A stretch of 64,000 nucleotides of DNA from Parvibaculaceae bacterium PLY_AMNH_Bact1. GTDB taxonomy: Bacteria > Pseudomonadota > Alphaproteobacteria > Parvibaculales > Parvibaculaceae. The notes under the pieces were generated by a model. It did not search any database. It was not told where the DNA came from and was given only the letters and a program-made list of their open reading frames with translations. A program made the translations under genes and the position numbers. Shown here piece after piece: positions 1 through 8,263 of this stretch. The stretch lies in the NCBI GenBank assembly GCA_032881465.1, contig CP126168.1, forward strand, positions 992,001-1,056,000. Reading direction: 5' to 3'. Each line of letters opens with the position of its first letter. The first letter of the stretch is position 1.

Positions 1-737
1 CTTTGTACCGTGCCCACACTCACGAAGAAGCCGGGGTCTGCTTCTTCATAGATACAGACATCATTTGCCGGGTCTTCCCCTAATCGGTGGCGGAACACTT
101 TGCTGGGGCGATGGTTCTCATCAACCCGCACATAAAAGAAGGTGGCATTGTCGAGTGCCCAGGCTGCCCCGCCTCTGGTATCAGGAATGGTGTCGGCGAG
201 GTCAGTGCTTGTTTTGATGTCGCGGATCTTAAGCGTGAAATATTCTGATCCTTTAACGTCACAGCTCCAGGCGAAGAGCGCATCGTCGGGACTGCGCGAT
301 GCACCGCCAATTTTGAAATAGGCTTGCGCTTCGGCTTCTTTGTTGCCATCGAGGATCACCGTCTCGCTTTCGTCGCCCGAGCGGGGTTTGCGACAGAAGA
401 GCGGGTGCTGCGCGCCGGTTTCATATTTCGAATAATAGAGCCAACGCCCGTGAGGGGCGGGGACAGAACTGTCATCCTCCTTGATCCGCCCTTTAATCTC
501 CGCGAAAAGCGTTCCACGGAGTTCCTCCAGTGGTTCGAAGGCCGCGTCCGCATACGTGTTTTCTGCTTCCAGATACGCCCGAATATTCTGTTGGAGGACA
601 CTTGGGTCCTTCATCAGTGTTTGCCAGTCCGGGTCTCTGAGCCAGTCATAACGGTCAGATCGGGTAATGCCGTGGCGTGTGTCTTCAACAGGGCGTTCAT
701 CGGCAATAGGCGTGGTCGGAGGAAGCGAGAGAGGCAT
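1..737 (-). CDS. Oligopeptidase B / prolyl oligopeptidase family (S9A), N-terminal part
   Basis: The frame is open from an ATG at 737 to the window edge, so about 245 N-terminal residues of a larger serine peptidase are visible. The protein begins MPLSLPPTTPIADERPVEDT and has DRYDWLRDPDW, AYLEAENTYADA, RIKEDDSSVPAPHGRWLYYS and FFYVRVDENHRPSKVFRHRL. These are typical of the N-terminal beta-propeller domain of oligopeptidase B, which gates access of short peptides to a C-terminal catalytic domain. The Ser-Asp-His catalytic domain lies outside the window, so activity cannot be judged. It follows the MaoC gene on the same strand but is separated from it by a terminator hairpin, so it is probably transcribed on its own. 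The S9A family is clear; oligopeptidase B versus a close S9 relative is less certain. Confidence 0.85.
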   Translation of the reverse strand, partial: MPLSLPPTTPIADERPVEDTRHGITRSDRYDWLRDPDWQTLMKDPSVLQQNIRAYLEAENTYADAAFEPLEELRGTLFAEIKGRIKEDDSSVPAPHGRWLYYSKYETGAQHPLFCRKPRSGDESETVILDGNKEAEAQAYFKIGGASRSPDDALFAWSCDVKGSEYFTLKIRDIKTSTDLADTIPDTRGGAAWALDNATFFYVRVDENHRPSKVFRHRLGEDPANDVCIYEEADPGFFVSVGTVQ

Positions 738-760
738 GACGGTCTTTCAAATGTGAAAAA

Positions 761-793
761 GCCTCCGGCAGGAAAACCCGCCGAAGGCTTCAT
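761..793 (-). terminator. Rho-independent terminator after the MaoC gene
   Basis: The minus strand reads a GC-rich stem (about 12 bp, arms 777-788 and 761-772, two mismatches, AAAA/TTTT loop) followed by TTTTT. It lies just past the MaoC stop at 812 and before the oligopeptidase start at 737, so it should end transcripts from the MaoC gene. Confidence 0.75.
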
Positions 794-811
794 AAGATAG
801 GGATGAAACGC

Positions 812-1264
812 CTATTCGAAAAGAAGTGTGATCGTTTCAGCGATCAGCGCGGGGCGTTCCTGGCCTTCGATCTCAATGGCGACTTCATTGATGATCTGCG
901 TGCCACCGCTCTTTGGCGACGCGTCTTTCAACGTTAGTCGGCCACGGACCCGAGAGCCAACCGGCACCATGTTGGTGAAGCGGACGCTGTTAGAACCGTA
1001 ATTGATCCCGCGGGTCACACTCTTCACACCGCTGATTTCGCCCATGAGCTTTGGCAGCAGTGAAAGGGTCAGGTAGCCGTGCGCAATGGTCGGCATACCC
1101 AGTTCTTTCTGGGTGCGTTCAGGATCAATGTGGATCCACTGATGGTCGCCAGTTGCTTCGGCAAACATGTTGATGCGGTCCTGATCGATTTCGACCCAGT
1201 CGCTGACGCCGATTTCTTTTCCTTTTTCCGCCGCGTAGTCAGCAACGGTGTCAAAAATGCGCAT
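812..1264 (-). CDS. MaoC-family (R)-specific enoyl-CoA hydratase-like protein
   Basis: A 150-residue single hot-dog-fold protein of the MaoC/NodN type. The hydratase-2 motif is visible as FAEATGDHQWIHIDPER (Asp and His of the catalytic dyad) at about residues 34-50, followed by IAHGYLTLSLLPKL. Family members hydrate trans-2-enoyl-CoA to (R)-3-hydroxyacyl-CoA in fatty-acid oxidation or polyester precursor supply. The start has a good GGAGG ribosome site 7 bases upstream. The gene ends in a terminator. Other acyl-CoA enzymes (acyl-CoA synthetase, crotonase) lie within 4 kb on separate transcripts. The substrate chain length cannot be told from the sequence. Confidence 0.88.
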   Translation of the reverse strand: MRIFDTVADYAAEKGKEIGVSDWVEIDQDRINMFAEATGDHQWIHIDPERTQKELGMPTIAHGYLTLSLLPKLMGEISGVKSVTRGINYGSNSVRFTNMVPVGSRVRGRLTLKDASPKSGGTQIINEVAIEIEGQERPALIAETITLLFE

Positions 1265-1320
1265 AAAAATGCCTCCAGTTGTGTTTTTGATATTGGGGAC
1301 GGTGCCCTGAAAAAGCTGGC

Positions 1321-1638
1321 CTAAAGGTAGCGGCCCCGTTCGAGAATTTCCAAGACATAATCGCGATAAGAAAGACCAAGCGACTGTGCTTTTTTGAACC
1401 GACGAATGGCTGTTTCCTGGGACGGACCAGCCCAGGCCGCCATATGGGCTTCTTTCATCTGGCGCCGTTCCAGGCGGTCCCAGTCAAAAAGGCCCGGACC
1501 CAGATTGTGCCCGATCATGGGATGGAGTGGAATTACGTAGCCCTGATATTCCAGCCGTTCCGTCTGTTGCGACCGCATTTTCGCGAGGCGCTCACCGGGT
1601 TTAGCGCGACGTTTTCTGACGGGTCGGGCAGCCAACAT
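1321..1638 (-). CDS. Hypothetical basic protein, 105 aa
   Basis: A short, strongly basic protein (N-terminus MLAARPVRKRRAKPGERLAK) with a Trp/Tyr-containing middle and a C-terminal helix-like stretch. No signal peptide, membrane segment or known motif is seen. It lies on the same strand between a secreted OmpA-like protein gene and the MaoC gene, 17 bp after the former, so it may share a transcript with it. Coding use is consistent with neighbours. Function unknown. Confidence 0.6.
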   Translation of the reverse strand: MLAARPVRKRRAKPGERLAKMRSQQTERLEYQGYVIPLHPMIGHNLGPGLFDWDRLERRQMKEAHMAAWAGPSQETAIRRFKKAQSLGLSYRDYVLEILERGRYL

Positions 1639-1655
1639 CTCAGGACATCTCCCTC

Positions 1656-2120
1656 CTATTTCGACAGTCTGATACGGACGCGCCGATCTTCTCCGGCTTC
1701 CCAGGTGAGATCTTCAAGCCAGCCCCAGGTTTCGCCTTCCGGCTCTATTGCAATCCGGCCGCGTTCCCATCCCAGACGCCGCAACTCTGTTGCCACTGCT
1801 TCAGACCGTCCACGGGCCAAAGCTGCATTGGAAGCCGGATCGCCGGTCTTGCTTGCTTTACCGAACAGGCAGATCTGAACAGCGTGCTGTCCTTCCGCGC
1901 GTTCATAGACTTCGCGAATGATGGCTTTGTCATCATTGTCCAGTGCTGTGGAGCTTACATCGAAAAACACGAAAAACTCACGGTCGAACTTGCCCCCAAC
2001 ACCTTGTTGATTGCGGCAGGTCTTTCCAGACGAATGTGTTTCAACAGCGTGGGCTGGAAGGGCGAGTGCGGCTCCCATCATCAGTGCGACGGAAAGCAGA
2101 GCTGGTCGAAGAAGAGACAT
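1656..2120 (-). CDS. Secreted OmpA-like domain protein
   Basis: The chosen start at 2120 places a clear signal peptide at the N-terminus (MSLLRPALLSVALMMGAALA, cleavage near PAHA); an in-frame ATG 42 bases upstream would put charged residues before it. The mature part has FFVFFDVSSTALDNDDKAII, then ALARGRSEAVATELRRLG, then RRVRIRLSK at the end. This is the layout of the peptidoglycan-binding OmpA/MotB fold (F-F-D-S..., N/A-x2-L-x2-R-x3-V...). The usual NxxLSxxRA motif is changed to AALARGRSEAV, so peptidoglycan binding is inference. Two Cys residues lie in the mature protein. Probably periplasmic. Confidence 0.7.
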   Translation of the reverse strand: MSLLRPALLSVALMMGAALALPAHAVETHSSGKTCRNQQGVGGKFDREFFVFFDVSSTALDNDDKAIIREVYERAEGQHAVQICLFGKASKTGDPASNAALARGRSEAVATELRRLGWERGRIAIEPEGETWGWLEDLTWEAGEDRRVRIRLSK

Positions 2121-2184
2121 GAAACAACCTTTGGTTTCGAACGTACCCCGTTCGAAACGCATAATACGCTGGATTCAGTCGAAT

Positions 2185-2925
2185 TCAAAGGTCTCCAGCG
2201 CGTTCGCGGACGGCGCGCTCAAGGGCGTGCAAGGGACCTTCAGCGAGGCCAAACTCGTTTAGATGGGCGATGGTACGGTAGAGATAGTCTCTATTCGTTC
2301 CGATATCGCCTTCCGCACTTGCCATACGGCGCACCGCTTTCTTAAACGGAATGCGCCCGGCATACCGTTTGCTTTGCCGGTTGGCAACGAATGTAAGGCC
2401 CTCAACCAATTTTGAGCCGATTCTGAGTTTCACGGTCTTGGGGACATACCCTGTGCCCACCATCTCGCGCAGCCACAGGATTTCCGTTTCGCTTTCTACA
2501 TGTTCAGGGGCAATGTGGTGGGCGAGGCCCACACAAGAACCGCCCGCATCCAGGCCCAACATGAGCCCAGGTTTCTTGGGACTGCCCCGTCCAATGACCA
2601 GATGCAGGCAGAACGCCCGGTGGTAGCCAAAAAGCGTGGACCGTGCCGTTCGAGCGACATGAATAGCCGGGTTCCACATGAGCGAGCCATACCCAAACAC
2701 CCAGAGGCCCTGGTTCTTGCGGCGGCCGGCAAGAAACGTCTGCCGAGAGGTTTCTCGTTCTTCATGTGAAATGAGCGAATAGCCTGGCAGGCTTGCGACT
2801 TGGCGTTCTAACCGATCAATAAACGCTGGCGTGATGTCTTCACGGCGAATGGTCCCATCGCCCGGAAGGGAACCTGGGCGACGGGATGTCTTGTTCGTCT
2901 GAGGGTCAGACGATTTTCGAGTCAT
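2185..2925 (-). CDS. Gamma-glutamylcyclotransferase, ChaC-like
   Basis: A 246-residue cytoplasmic protein with the family's substrate-binding signature WVFGYGSLMWNP at about residues 76-87 and the downstream GYHRAFCL and AHHIAPEHVESETEILWLRE segments. ChaC-family enzymes cleave gamma-glutamyl peptides such as glutathione, giving 5-oxoproline and Cys-Gly. The start was set at the ATG at 2925 because the longer frame runs deep into the upstream acyl-CoA synthetase gene. With this start the two genes still overlap by 20 bases, which suggests translational coupling. An N-terminal extension of about 70 residues precedes the core domain. The ChaC assignment is good; the exact substrate is inference. 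Confidence 0.82.
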   Translation of the reverse strand: MTRKSSDPQTNKTSRRPGSLPGDGTIRREDITPAFIDRLERQVASLPGYSLISHEERETSRQTFLAGRRKNQGLWVFGYGSLMWNPAIHVARTARSTLFGYHRAFCLHLVIGRGSPKKPGLMLGLDAGGSCVGLAHHIAPEHVESETEILWLREMVGTGYVPKTVKLRIGSKLVEGLTFVANRQSKRYAGRIPFKKAVRRMASAEGDIGTNRDYLYRTIAHLNEFGLAEGPLHALERAVRERAGDL

Positions 2926-4480
2926 GATTGCCCCAATAGCGATCCCGCACGAGACGCTTGTAGAGCTTACCTGTTGGGTGACGCGGCAGTTCCTCGTCAA
3001 AATCCACTGAGCGCGGGCACTTGATCTGTGCCAACTGCTCTTTGCAGAAATCCATCAGTTCCGCTTCGAGATCAGGCCCGGCTTCATTCCAGTCTACCGG
3101 TTGCACGACGGCCTTCACTTCTTCGCCAAAGTCTTCATTTGGAACGCCGATGACGGCGACGTCTGCGACTTTAGGATGAGTGATGAGAACATTCTCCGCT
3201 TCCTGCGGATAGATGTTCACACCGCCGGAAATGATCATGAACGCTTTGCGGTCTGTGAGGTAGAGATACCCGTCTTCATCGACACGGCCCACGTCGCCGA
3301 GCGTTGACCAGCCGCGTTTGGATGGGTGGCGCGAGTCTTTCGTTTTGTCTGGATCATTATGATACTCGAACATATCGTCCGGGTCTGCATCCTCTGCCGG
3401 TGCAAAATAGATGGTTCCGGCTTCGCCAACGGGAAGCTCGTTGCCATCTTCATCACAAATATGAACCGACCCAAGCAGCGGTTTACCCACCGAACCTTTA
3501 TGCTCCATCCACTCTTCGGAATTAAGCTGGCAGAACCCGTTGCCCTCAGAGCCTGCATAATATTCATAGATGACAGGGCCCCACCATTCGATCATCTGTT
3601 GTTTGACCGGAACCGGGCAGGGCGCTGCTGCGTGAATGGCAACTTTGTGGGATGAGAGGTCGTATTGTCGAAGTTCGCCCTGTGGCATTTTCAGCATGCG
3701 GACAAACATGGTCGGTACCCATTGTGAGTGGGTAATTTTGTGCTTTTCAATCAGTTTCAGCGACTCTTCTGGATCAAAATGATCCATCACGATGCAGGTG
3801 CCCCCAATACGCTGAACTGACATATTGTAGCGCAAGGGTGCTGCGTGATAGAGCGGCGCGGGTGAGAGATACATGGTCTCTTCGGTCATTCCGTAAAGGA
3901 GTGTCACCAGATTGAGCAGGCCTTCGCCTTCGTCAATCGGCCCTCCTGAAAGTTTCCGACGAATACCCTTTGGCCGTCCTGTTGTGCCAGAGGAGTAGAG
4001 CATGTCTGTGCCCGCTGTCTCATCTGCAATTCGGTCCGTTGGCATTCCGTTGCGAGCTTCTTCATAGCTCTCATAGCCATCATCTTTGCCATTGATCATG
4101 AAGCGTTTTGTGACGCCTTTGAGCTGGCCTTGGCCGACAAGCTCGTTGGCTACGGCGCCAATTGCGCTTGAGGTGAAGAAAAGCTTCGCACCGCAATCGT
4201 CCACAATATAGTCGACCTCAGGCGCGGTCAGGCGCGAGGAAATTGCCGTAAAATAGAGGCCGGCCCGCTGCGCCGCCCAACAGAGTTCCAGAAAACGCGC
4301 GTTGTTTTCCATAAAAATGGCAATTGCGTCGCCAGGCTTCAGGCCTTCAGAGCGGAACAATTGCGCGGCTTGGTTGGTGCGGTCTTCCAGTTCGCCATAG
4401 GTCACAACTTCCCCGGTCGCCGCCATGATGTAGGCGGGCTTATCGGGGTTTTTGGCGGCGTGGTGGCATGGGTGGAACAT
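2906..4480 (-). CDS. AMP-binding acyl-CoA synthetase
   Basis: A 524-residue adenylate-forming enzyme with the ATP/AMP motif MLYSSGTTGRPKGI, the YEYYAGSEG A5-like segment and the C-terminal hinge GDVGRVDEDGYLYLTDRKAFMIISGGVNIYP (described here as D-R-K with the GGVNIYP A8 loop) and PRHPTGKLYKR with the catalytic Lys near the C-terminus. It activates a carboxylic acid to its CoA thioester. The closest annotated type is the long/medium-chain fatty acyl-CoA ligase group. It diverges from the crotonase gene at 4698 across a 217-bp gap and is followed by an overlapping ChaC-like gene. The acid substrate cannot be read from the sequence. Confidence 0.9.
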   Translation of the reverse strand: MFHPCHHAAKNPDKPAYIMAATGEVVTYGELEDRTNQAAQLFRSEGLKPGDAIAIFMENNARFLELCWAAQRAGLYFTAISSRLTAPEVDYIVDDCGAKLFFTSSAIGAVANELVGQGQLKGVTKRFMINGKDDGYESYEEARNGMPTDRIADETAGTDMLYSSGTTGRPKGIRRKLSGGPIDEGEGLLNLVTLLYGMTEETMYLSPAPLYHAAPLRYNMSVQRIGGTCIVMDHFDPEESLKLIEKHKITHSQWVPTMFVRMLKMPQGELRQYDLSSHKVAIHAAAPCPVPVKQQMIEWWGPVIYEYYAGSEGNGFCQLNSEEWMEHKGSVGKPLLGSVHICDEDGNELPVGEAGTIYFAPAEDADPDDMFEYHNDPDKTKDSRHPSKRGWSTLGDVGRVDEDGYLYLTDRKAFMIISGGVNIYPQEAENVLITHPKVADVAVIGVPNEDFGEEVKAVVQPVDWNEAGPDLEAELMDFCKEQLAQIKCPRSVDFDEELPRHPTGKLYKRLVRDRYWGNHDSKIV

Positions 4481-4697
4481 TTAGGTCATCTCCCGGCGTG
4501 TTTTTATTGGTCTCGGCAGCCTAGGTGCTGGCGCGCGCTGGCTTTTCTACTGCAGCCTTGTCGCGAAGGCTGTTATATCAGGTGCAGACATTTATGCACC
4601 GCTGAATTCGCGAGGGAACTGCGATTTGCCAGTCTCCAAAGGTGACGCAGGGGAAACATATCCTTCGAAACGCCAGGGTTTGAATAGGGAGAAAAAA
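4481..4697. promoter_or_regulatory. Divergent promoter region of the acyl-CoA synthetase and crotonase genes
   Basis: This 217-bp gap lies between two divergent fatty-acid genes and must hold both promoters. A GGGAG ribosome site precedes the crotonase ATG. No clear long palindrome was seen, so a shared regulator site is not proposed. Confidence 0.5.
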
Positions 4698-5603
4698 ATG
4701 AGCTACGAGACAATCAAATATGAGGTTGAGGACAACATCTTGACCATCACTCTGCATCGGCCAGAGAAGATGAACGCGTTCACCGGACAGATGATGCTCG
4801 ACATGATCGATGCCTTTGATCGGGCGGATGCCGATGATGATGTCCGCGCGATCATTATCACAGGTGAGGGCAAAGCTTTTTGTGCAGGTGCTGACCTGTC
4901 AGCAGGCGCAAAAACCTTCGATTATGAAAAGCGGGACGACCGGCCCGACAAAGGCGGTTCTGCGGCGACAGCTGATGGCGAGATCGACTGGAGCCATCCC
5001 TCTGTACGTGATGGTGGCGGACGCTTGACGTTGCGTATCTATGAAAGCCTGAAACCGGTGATTGGTGCCATCAACGGGGCTGCCGTTGGCATTGGTGTCA
5101 CGATGCAGCTGCCCATGGATATTCGCCTTGCTTCAGAGAAGGCGCGTTTCGGTTTCGTGTTTGCCCGTCGAGGCATTGTTCCCGAAGCCTGTTCCAGCTG
5201 GTTTCTGCCCCGCGTCGTTGGCGTGAGCCAGGCACTGGAATGGATTTATTCAGGCAAAGTGTTCGACGCGCAGGAAGCGCTTCGCGGCGGCCTCGTGCGG
5301 GAAGTGTTGCCCGAAGATCAGCTCTTGCCGAAGGCACGGGAAATCGCGCGTGAGATTGCTGACAACACAGCGCCCGTGTCGATTGCGCTTTCGCGTCAGC
5401 TTGTATGGCGCATGGCGGGTGCGGACCACCCGATGGAAGCACACAAGCTGGACAGCCGGTCCATCTTCTCCCGTGGTGCATCAGCAGACGCAAAGGAAGG
5501 CGTTATGTCGTTCCTCGAAAAACGCCCAGCAACTTATCCGTGCAAGGTGTCTGAAGACATGCCTGTCTTCTTCCCTTGGTGGGACGAACGCGAATACGAA
5601 TAG
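4698..5603 (+). CDS. Crotonase / enoyl-CoA hydratase family protein
   Basis: A 301-residue crotonase. The oxyanion-hole segments are AFCAGADLS (about residues 55-63) and AINGAAVGIGVTMQLP, with GIVPEACSSWFLPRVVG following. The start at 4698 was chosen over an upstream frame start because it has GGGAG just upstream and matches the family N-terminus (YETIKYEVEDNILTITLHRP). An insertion of about 30 residues follows the first oxyanion segment, making it longer than the usual 260. The family covers hydratases, isomerases and hydrolases; here only one obvious catalytic Glu (in VPEACSS) is seen, so hydratase activity itself is not assured. It probably works with the divergent acyl-CoA synthetase. Confidence 0.88.
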   Translation: MSYETIKYEVEDNILTITLHRPEKMNAFTGQMMLDMIDAFDRADADDDVRAIIITGEGKAFCAGADLSAGAKTFDYEKRDDRPDKGGSAATADGEIDWSHPSVRDGGGRLTLRIYESLKPVIGAINGAAVGIGVTMQLPMDIRLASEKARFGFVFARRGIVPEACSSWFLPRVVGVSQALEWIYSGKVFDAQEALRGGLVREVLPEDQLLPKAREIAREIADNTAPVSIALSRQLVWRMAGADHPMEAHKLDSRSIFSRGASADAKEGVMSFLEKRPATYPCKVSEDMPVFFPWWDEREYE

Positions 5604-5610
5604 AGAGCCT

Positions 5611-5645
5611 ATTCTCGAAAAGTTGCAGACTTTTCGGATGAGAAT
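5611..5645. repeat. Short palindromic element after the crotonase gene
   Basis: Two nested inverted repeats: outer ATTCTC/GAGAAT and inner GAAAAGT/ACTTTTC with a TGCAG loop. There is no T-run, so it is not a typical terminator. It resembles small GAAAAGT...ACTTTTC palindromes that are common between genes in Hyphomicrobiales; that likeness is from memory. It lies between two convergent genes and may act as a weak bidirectional hairpin. Confidence 0.5.
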
Positions 5646-5671
5646 ACGCGTTAGAAAAAGAGCACAGCGGG

Positions 5672-6943
5672 TCAGGCGGTTTTTGCTGCCTGGCCCGTTC
5701 CTGCTTCGATCTTCCACATATTGGTCAAAAAGAAGATCAGAAGCCAGAGCACAACCATGCACGACGAGGGTACAAGCACCGCGTCCAGTGGTCCAAGCGC
5801 CTCAATAACAAAGCCCGCACCGAACGCACCAATCGGTCCCCCGCCCATCATGCCGAGCTGAAAGACGGATAGTACGCGTGCCCGGTGACTGTCCACGGCG
5901 GCGATTTGCACAATCGCCCGGGACTGGCTCATAGAAACACCCGACGACAATCCCCAGCACAATGCGAGTGTGTACACGGCCCAGAGCGGCGGATGAAAGT
6001 GCACAAACACCATCATGATGGAGCCAGAACACATGGCGAGCATGATGGCGCGGCCCTGGCGTTTGATGGGCCGCAGCCGCGTCTGCACCATCGATGACAC
6101 ACCGATTCCGCCGAAGAAACAGATATTGATGAAGGCGATCTCGAATGAGTCGCCGCCATAAACATCGCGGATCAGGATTGGGAAGAGCACCATAAAGACG
6201 CCGATATAAAGGATGCCCGCAAAAAACATCATCAGGATGACGGAACGCAGATCCTGGTTCTGCCAGACGATGTCAATTCCTTCGCGGATCTGACTGAGCT
6301 GTGACGGCCTATCTTCGTGAGGGGCGTGTCTGACAGTCGGCGGGGCTTTTGGAAGCCGCATCGTTGTTACAGCTGCGACAATGAGCGATGCAGATTGTGC
6401 GGCCATCAAAGGAACAGCTCCCACGACGGTCGCAAGCCCGCCAATAAGCAGGCCGACAACCTGTGACATGAACTGCGCGCCGGTCGCCATTGAGACCGCC
6501 TGCTGGATATTTCCGCCAAGGCTTGAATTGGCAACTCTGTTCAGAAGGGAGTCGCGCGCGGGCATGGTGAAGGCACCAAGGGCTGCGAGTACGATCGCAT
6601 AGCCGATAAGGACTTCGTAACTCAGATATCCGGCTATGTAGAGTGCCGCGAGGGCAATGGGCGCTAAGCCCGCTGCCAGTTGCAGGCGCATCAGATAGCG
6701 GCGCAATTCTTTCCTGTCTGCCGTTGCGCCACCAAAGAGCCCCAGAATGAGCATGGGTAGCATGGCAAACATCTGCGCCACACCAGTGAGTGCTGCGCTT
6801 TCGTGCAGGACAAAGACAAGGAGCCAGGGAAAGAGAACCGTCTGTACACCGCCGGAAAAGAAGTAAGCGGAGACACCACCCATGTACCAATGCAGGTCAG
6901 ATCGCCCATGCTGGTCAGATTGATTGTGGGTTTCTGTCGACAC
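5672..6943 (-). CDS. MFS transporter (first of three paralogues)
   Basis: A 423-residue major facilitator with about 12 membrane segments. Visible landmarks are GVQTVLFPWLL in TM1, the motif-A-like loop GLFGGATADRKELRR, TMPARDSLLNRV in the middle and VFQLGMMGGGPIGAFGAGFV in the C-terminal half. The start is set at the GTG at 6943, which has AAGGA six bases upstream. The same landmarks recur in the next two genes, so these are tandem paralogues. The family resembles the enterobactin-exporter-like MFS group. Substrate unknown; efflux is the likelier direction by family. Confidence 0.85.
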   Translation of the reverse strand: MSTETHNQSDQHGRSDLHWYMGGVSAYFFSGGVQTVLFPWLLVFVLHESAALTGVAQMFAMLPMLILGLFGGATADRKELRRYLMRLQLAAGLAPIALAALYIAGYLSYEVLIGYAIVLAALGAFTMPARDSLLNRVANSSLGGNIQQAVSMATGAQFMSQVVGLLIGGLATVVGAVPLMAAQSASLIVAAVTTMRLPKAPPTVRHAPHEDRPSQLSQIREGIDIVWQNQDLRSVILMMFFAGILYIGVFMVLFPILIRDVYGGDSFEIAFINICFFGGIGVSSMVQTRLRPIKRQGRAIMLAMCSGSIMMVFVHFHPPLWAVYTLALCWGLSSGVSMSQSRAIVQIAAVDSHRARVLSVFQLGMMGGGPIGAFGAGFVIEALGPLDAVLVPSSCMVVLWLLIFFLTNMWKIEAGTGQAAKTA

Positions 6944-7031
6944 GGGGGATTCCTTAGGCACGAAGACTCTCTAAGGCCTATGCTGAATGGGCATTCAGCG
7001 CAAGGTCCAGTGCCTCCTTACCGATGAACAG

Positions 7032-8240
7032 TCAGTCCGCCGCTGCGGAAACGACAGGCGAACGCAAGCTCCAGATCGGGCTGACAAGGCATACCAGCAA
7101 GAGCATGACAATCATGCCCGCCGCTGGCAGCAGCACGGCATTTTGCGGTCCCCACAACTCGATCAGGAATCCTGAAATGAGAGCACCGATGGGACCGCCA
7201 CCCAGCACCCCCATCTGAAAGACCGCAAGAATGCGGCCGCGATGACTTGCCGGGGCAGATTCTTGAATGATGGTGCGGTTCATGGTCATGGCGACGCCAC
7301 CGCCGCAGCCCCATGCAAAGGTCGCGAGCGACAGGGCCCAGAAAGTAGGGACGAAACCGAATGACGCCATCACAAAGGCACCGAACCCAAGAGCGAGCAC
7401 AAGAGCGCGGCCCTGTCTTTCAATGCCACCCATACGGCCAATGAGTGTCGCTGTAAAAACAATGCCGCACATCATGAAGACATTGACGATCGCGATATCG
7501 CGCGCAAGGTTTTCACCCGCGTCGAAGACGTCCCGCACGATGAACGGCAGAACAACTTGGGCGGTTCCAAAAAGCAGGATGCCGATCCCAAACACCATTG
7601 CCGTAGGGGTCAGCAGACGCGGGTCTCGCCCGACTTCGCGAAACCCGTCAATGATCGCTGCGAGGGAGGGGGCGGTGGCCCCTTCGGGTTTATGAGTCGG
7701 AAGACGAAAGGCGAGCAGGGCACCCGTCCACAAGAGCGCGACTTGAGAGAGGAAAATGACCGCGATGCCGATATAGGGTTCGAGGGCAGCAAGACCAAAG
7801 CCCAGCATTTGTGCACCAAATTGACAGATGGTGGCGATCATGACCGCCTTTTGAATTTTCCCCTCGGCAATATGCGTGAGGAGAGAGTCGCGAGCCGGAA
7901 TAATGAAGGCTCCGGCGACGCCCATGGCGAGCGCATAGACAATCAAGACTTCGTAGGTCAGCGCACCCATCAGGTGCGCGATCAATATGCCCAGAGCAGG
8001 AAGACCTGAGAGAAAATGCACGAGGATCAATATTCGGCGCCCATCCACATGGTCAGCAGTCGCGCCACCAACCATGATCAGCAACATAGTCGGGAGAAAG
8101 AGGGCCATCATGGCAAAGCCAAGTTCAGCCGGACCTAGGGCCAACTGTCCGGTGACCAGGAACGGAAACAAAACTGTTTGAATACCAATGGCGCCGAACC
8201 ATGTGACTAGGCCACCAAAATAGAGGTTCATCGCGCGCAT
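7032..8240 (-). CDS. MFS transporter (second of three paralogues)
   Basis: A 402-residue transporter with the same landmarks as its neighbours: GIQTVLFPFLV, GGATADHVDGRR, IPARDSLLTHI and VFQMGVLGGGPIGALISGFL. The start at 8240 has AAGGA eight bases upstream and leaves a 23-bp gap after the upstream MFS gene; a longer in-frame start would run into that gene. It is probably cotranscribed with the 8264-9487 gene. No substrate can be inferred from the sequence. Confidence 0.85.
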   Translation of the reverse strand: MRAMNLYFGGLVTWFGAIGIQTVLFPFLVTGQLALGPAELGFAMMALFLPTMLLIMVGGATADHVDGRRILILVHFLSGLPALGILIAHLMGALTYEVLIVYALAMGVAGAFIIPARDSLLTHIAEGKIQKAVMIATICQFGAQMLGFGLAALEPYIGIAVIFLSQVALLWTGALLAFRLPTHKPEGATAPSLAAIIDGFREVGRDPRLLTPTAMVFGIGILLFGTAQVVLPFIVRDVFDAGENLARDIAIVNVFMMCGIVFTATLIGRMGGIERQGRALVLALGFGAFVMASFGFVPTFWALSLATFAWGCGGGVAMTMNRTIIQESAPASHRGRILAVFQMGVLGGGPIGALISGFLIELWGPQNAVLLPAAGMIVMLLLVCLVSPIWSLRSPVVSAAAD

Positions 8241-8263
8241 GGCATCTGTCCTTTCCGGATCTT

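Noticed and set aside
324-800. 158-residue frame on the plus strand
   Set aside because: It lies opposite the N-terminal part of the oligopeptidase B gene, which has clear family sequence on the minus strand.
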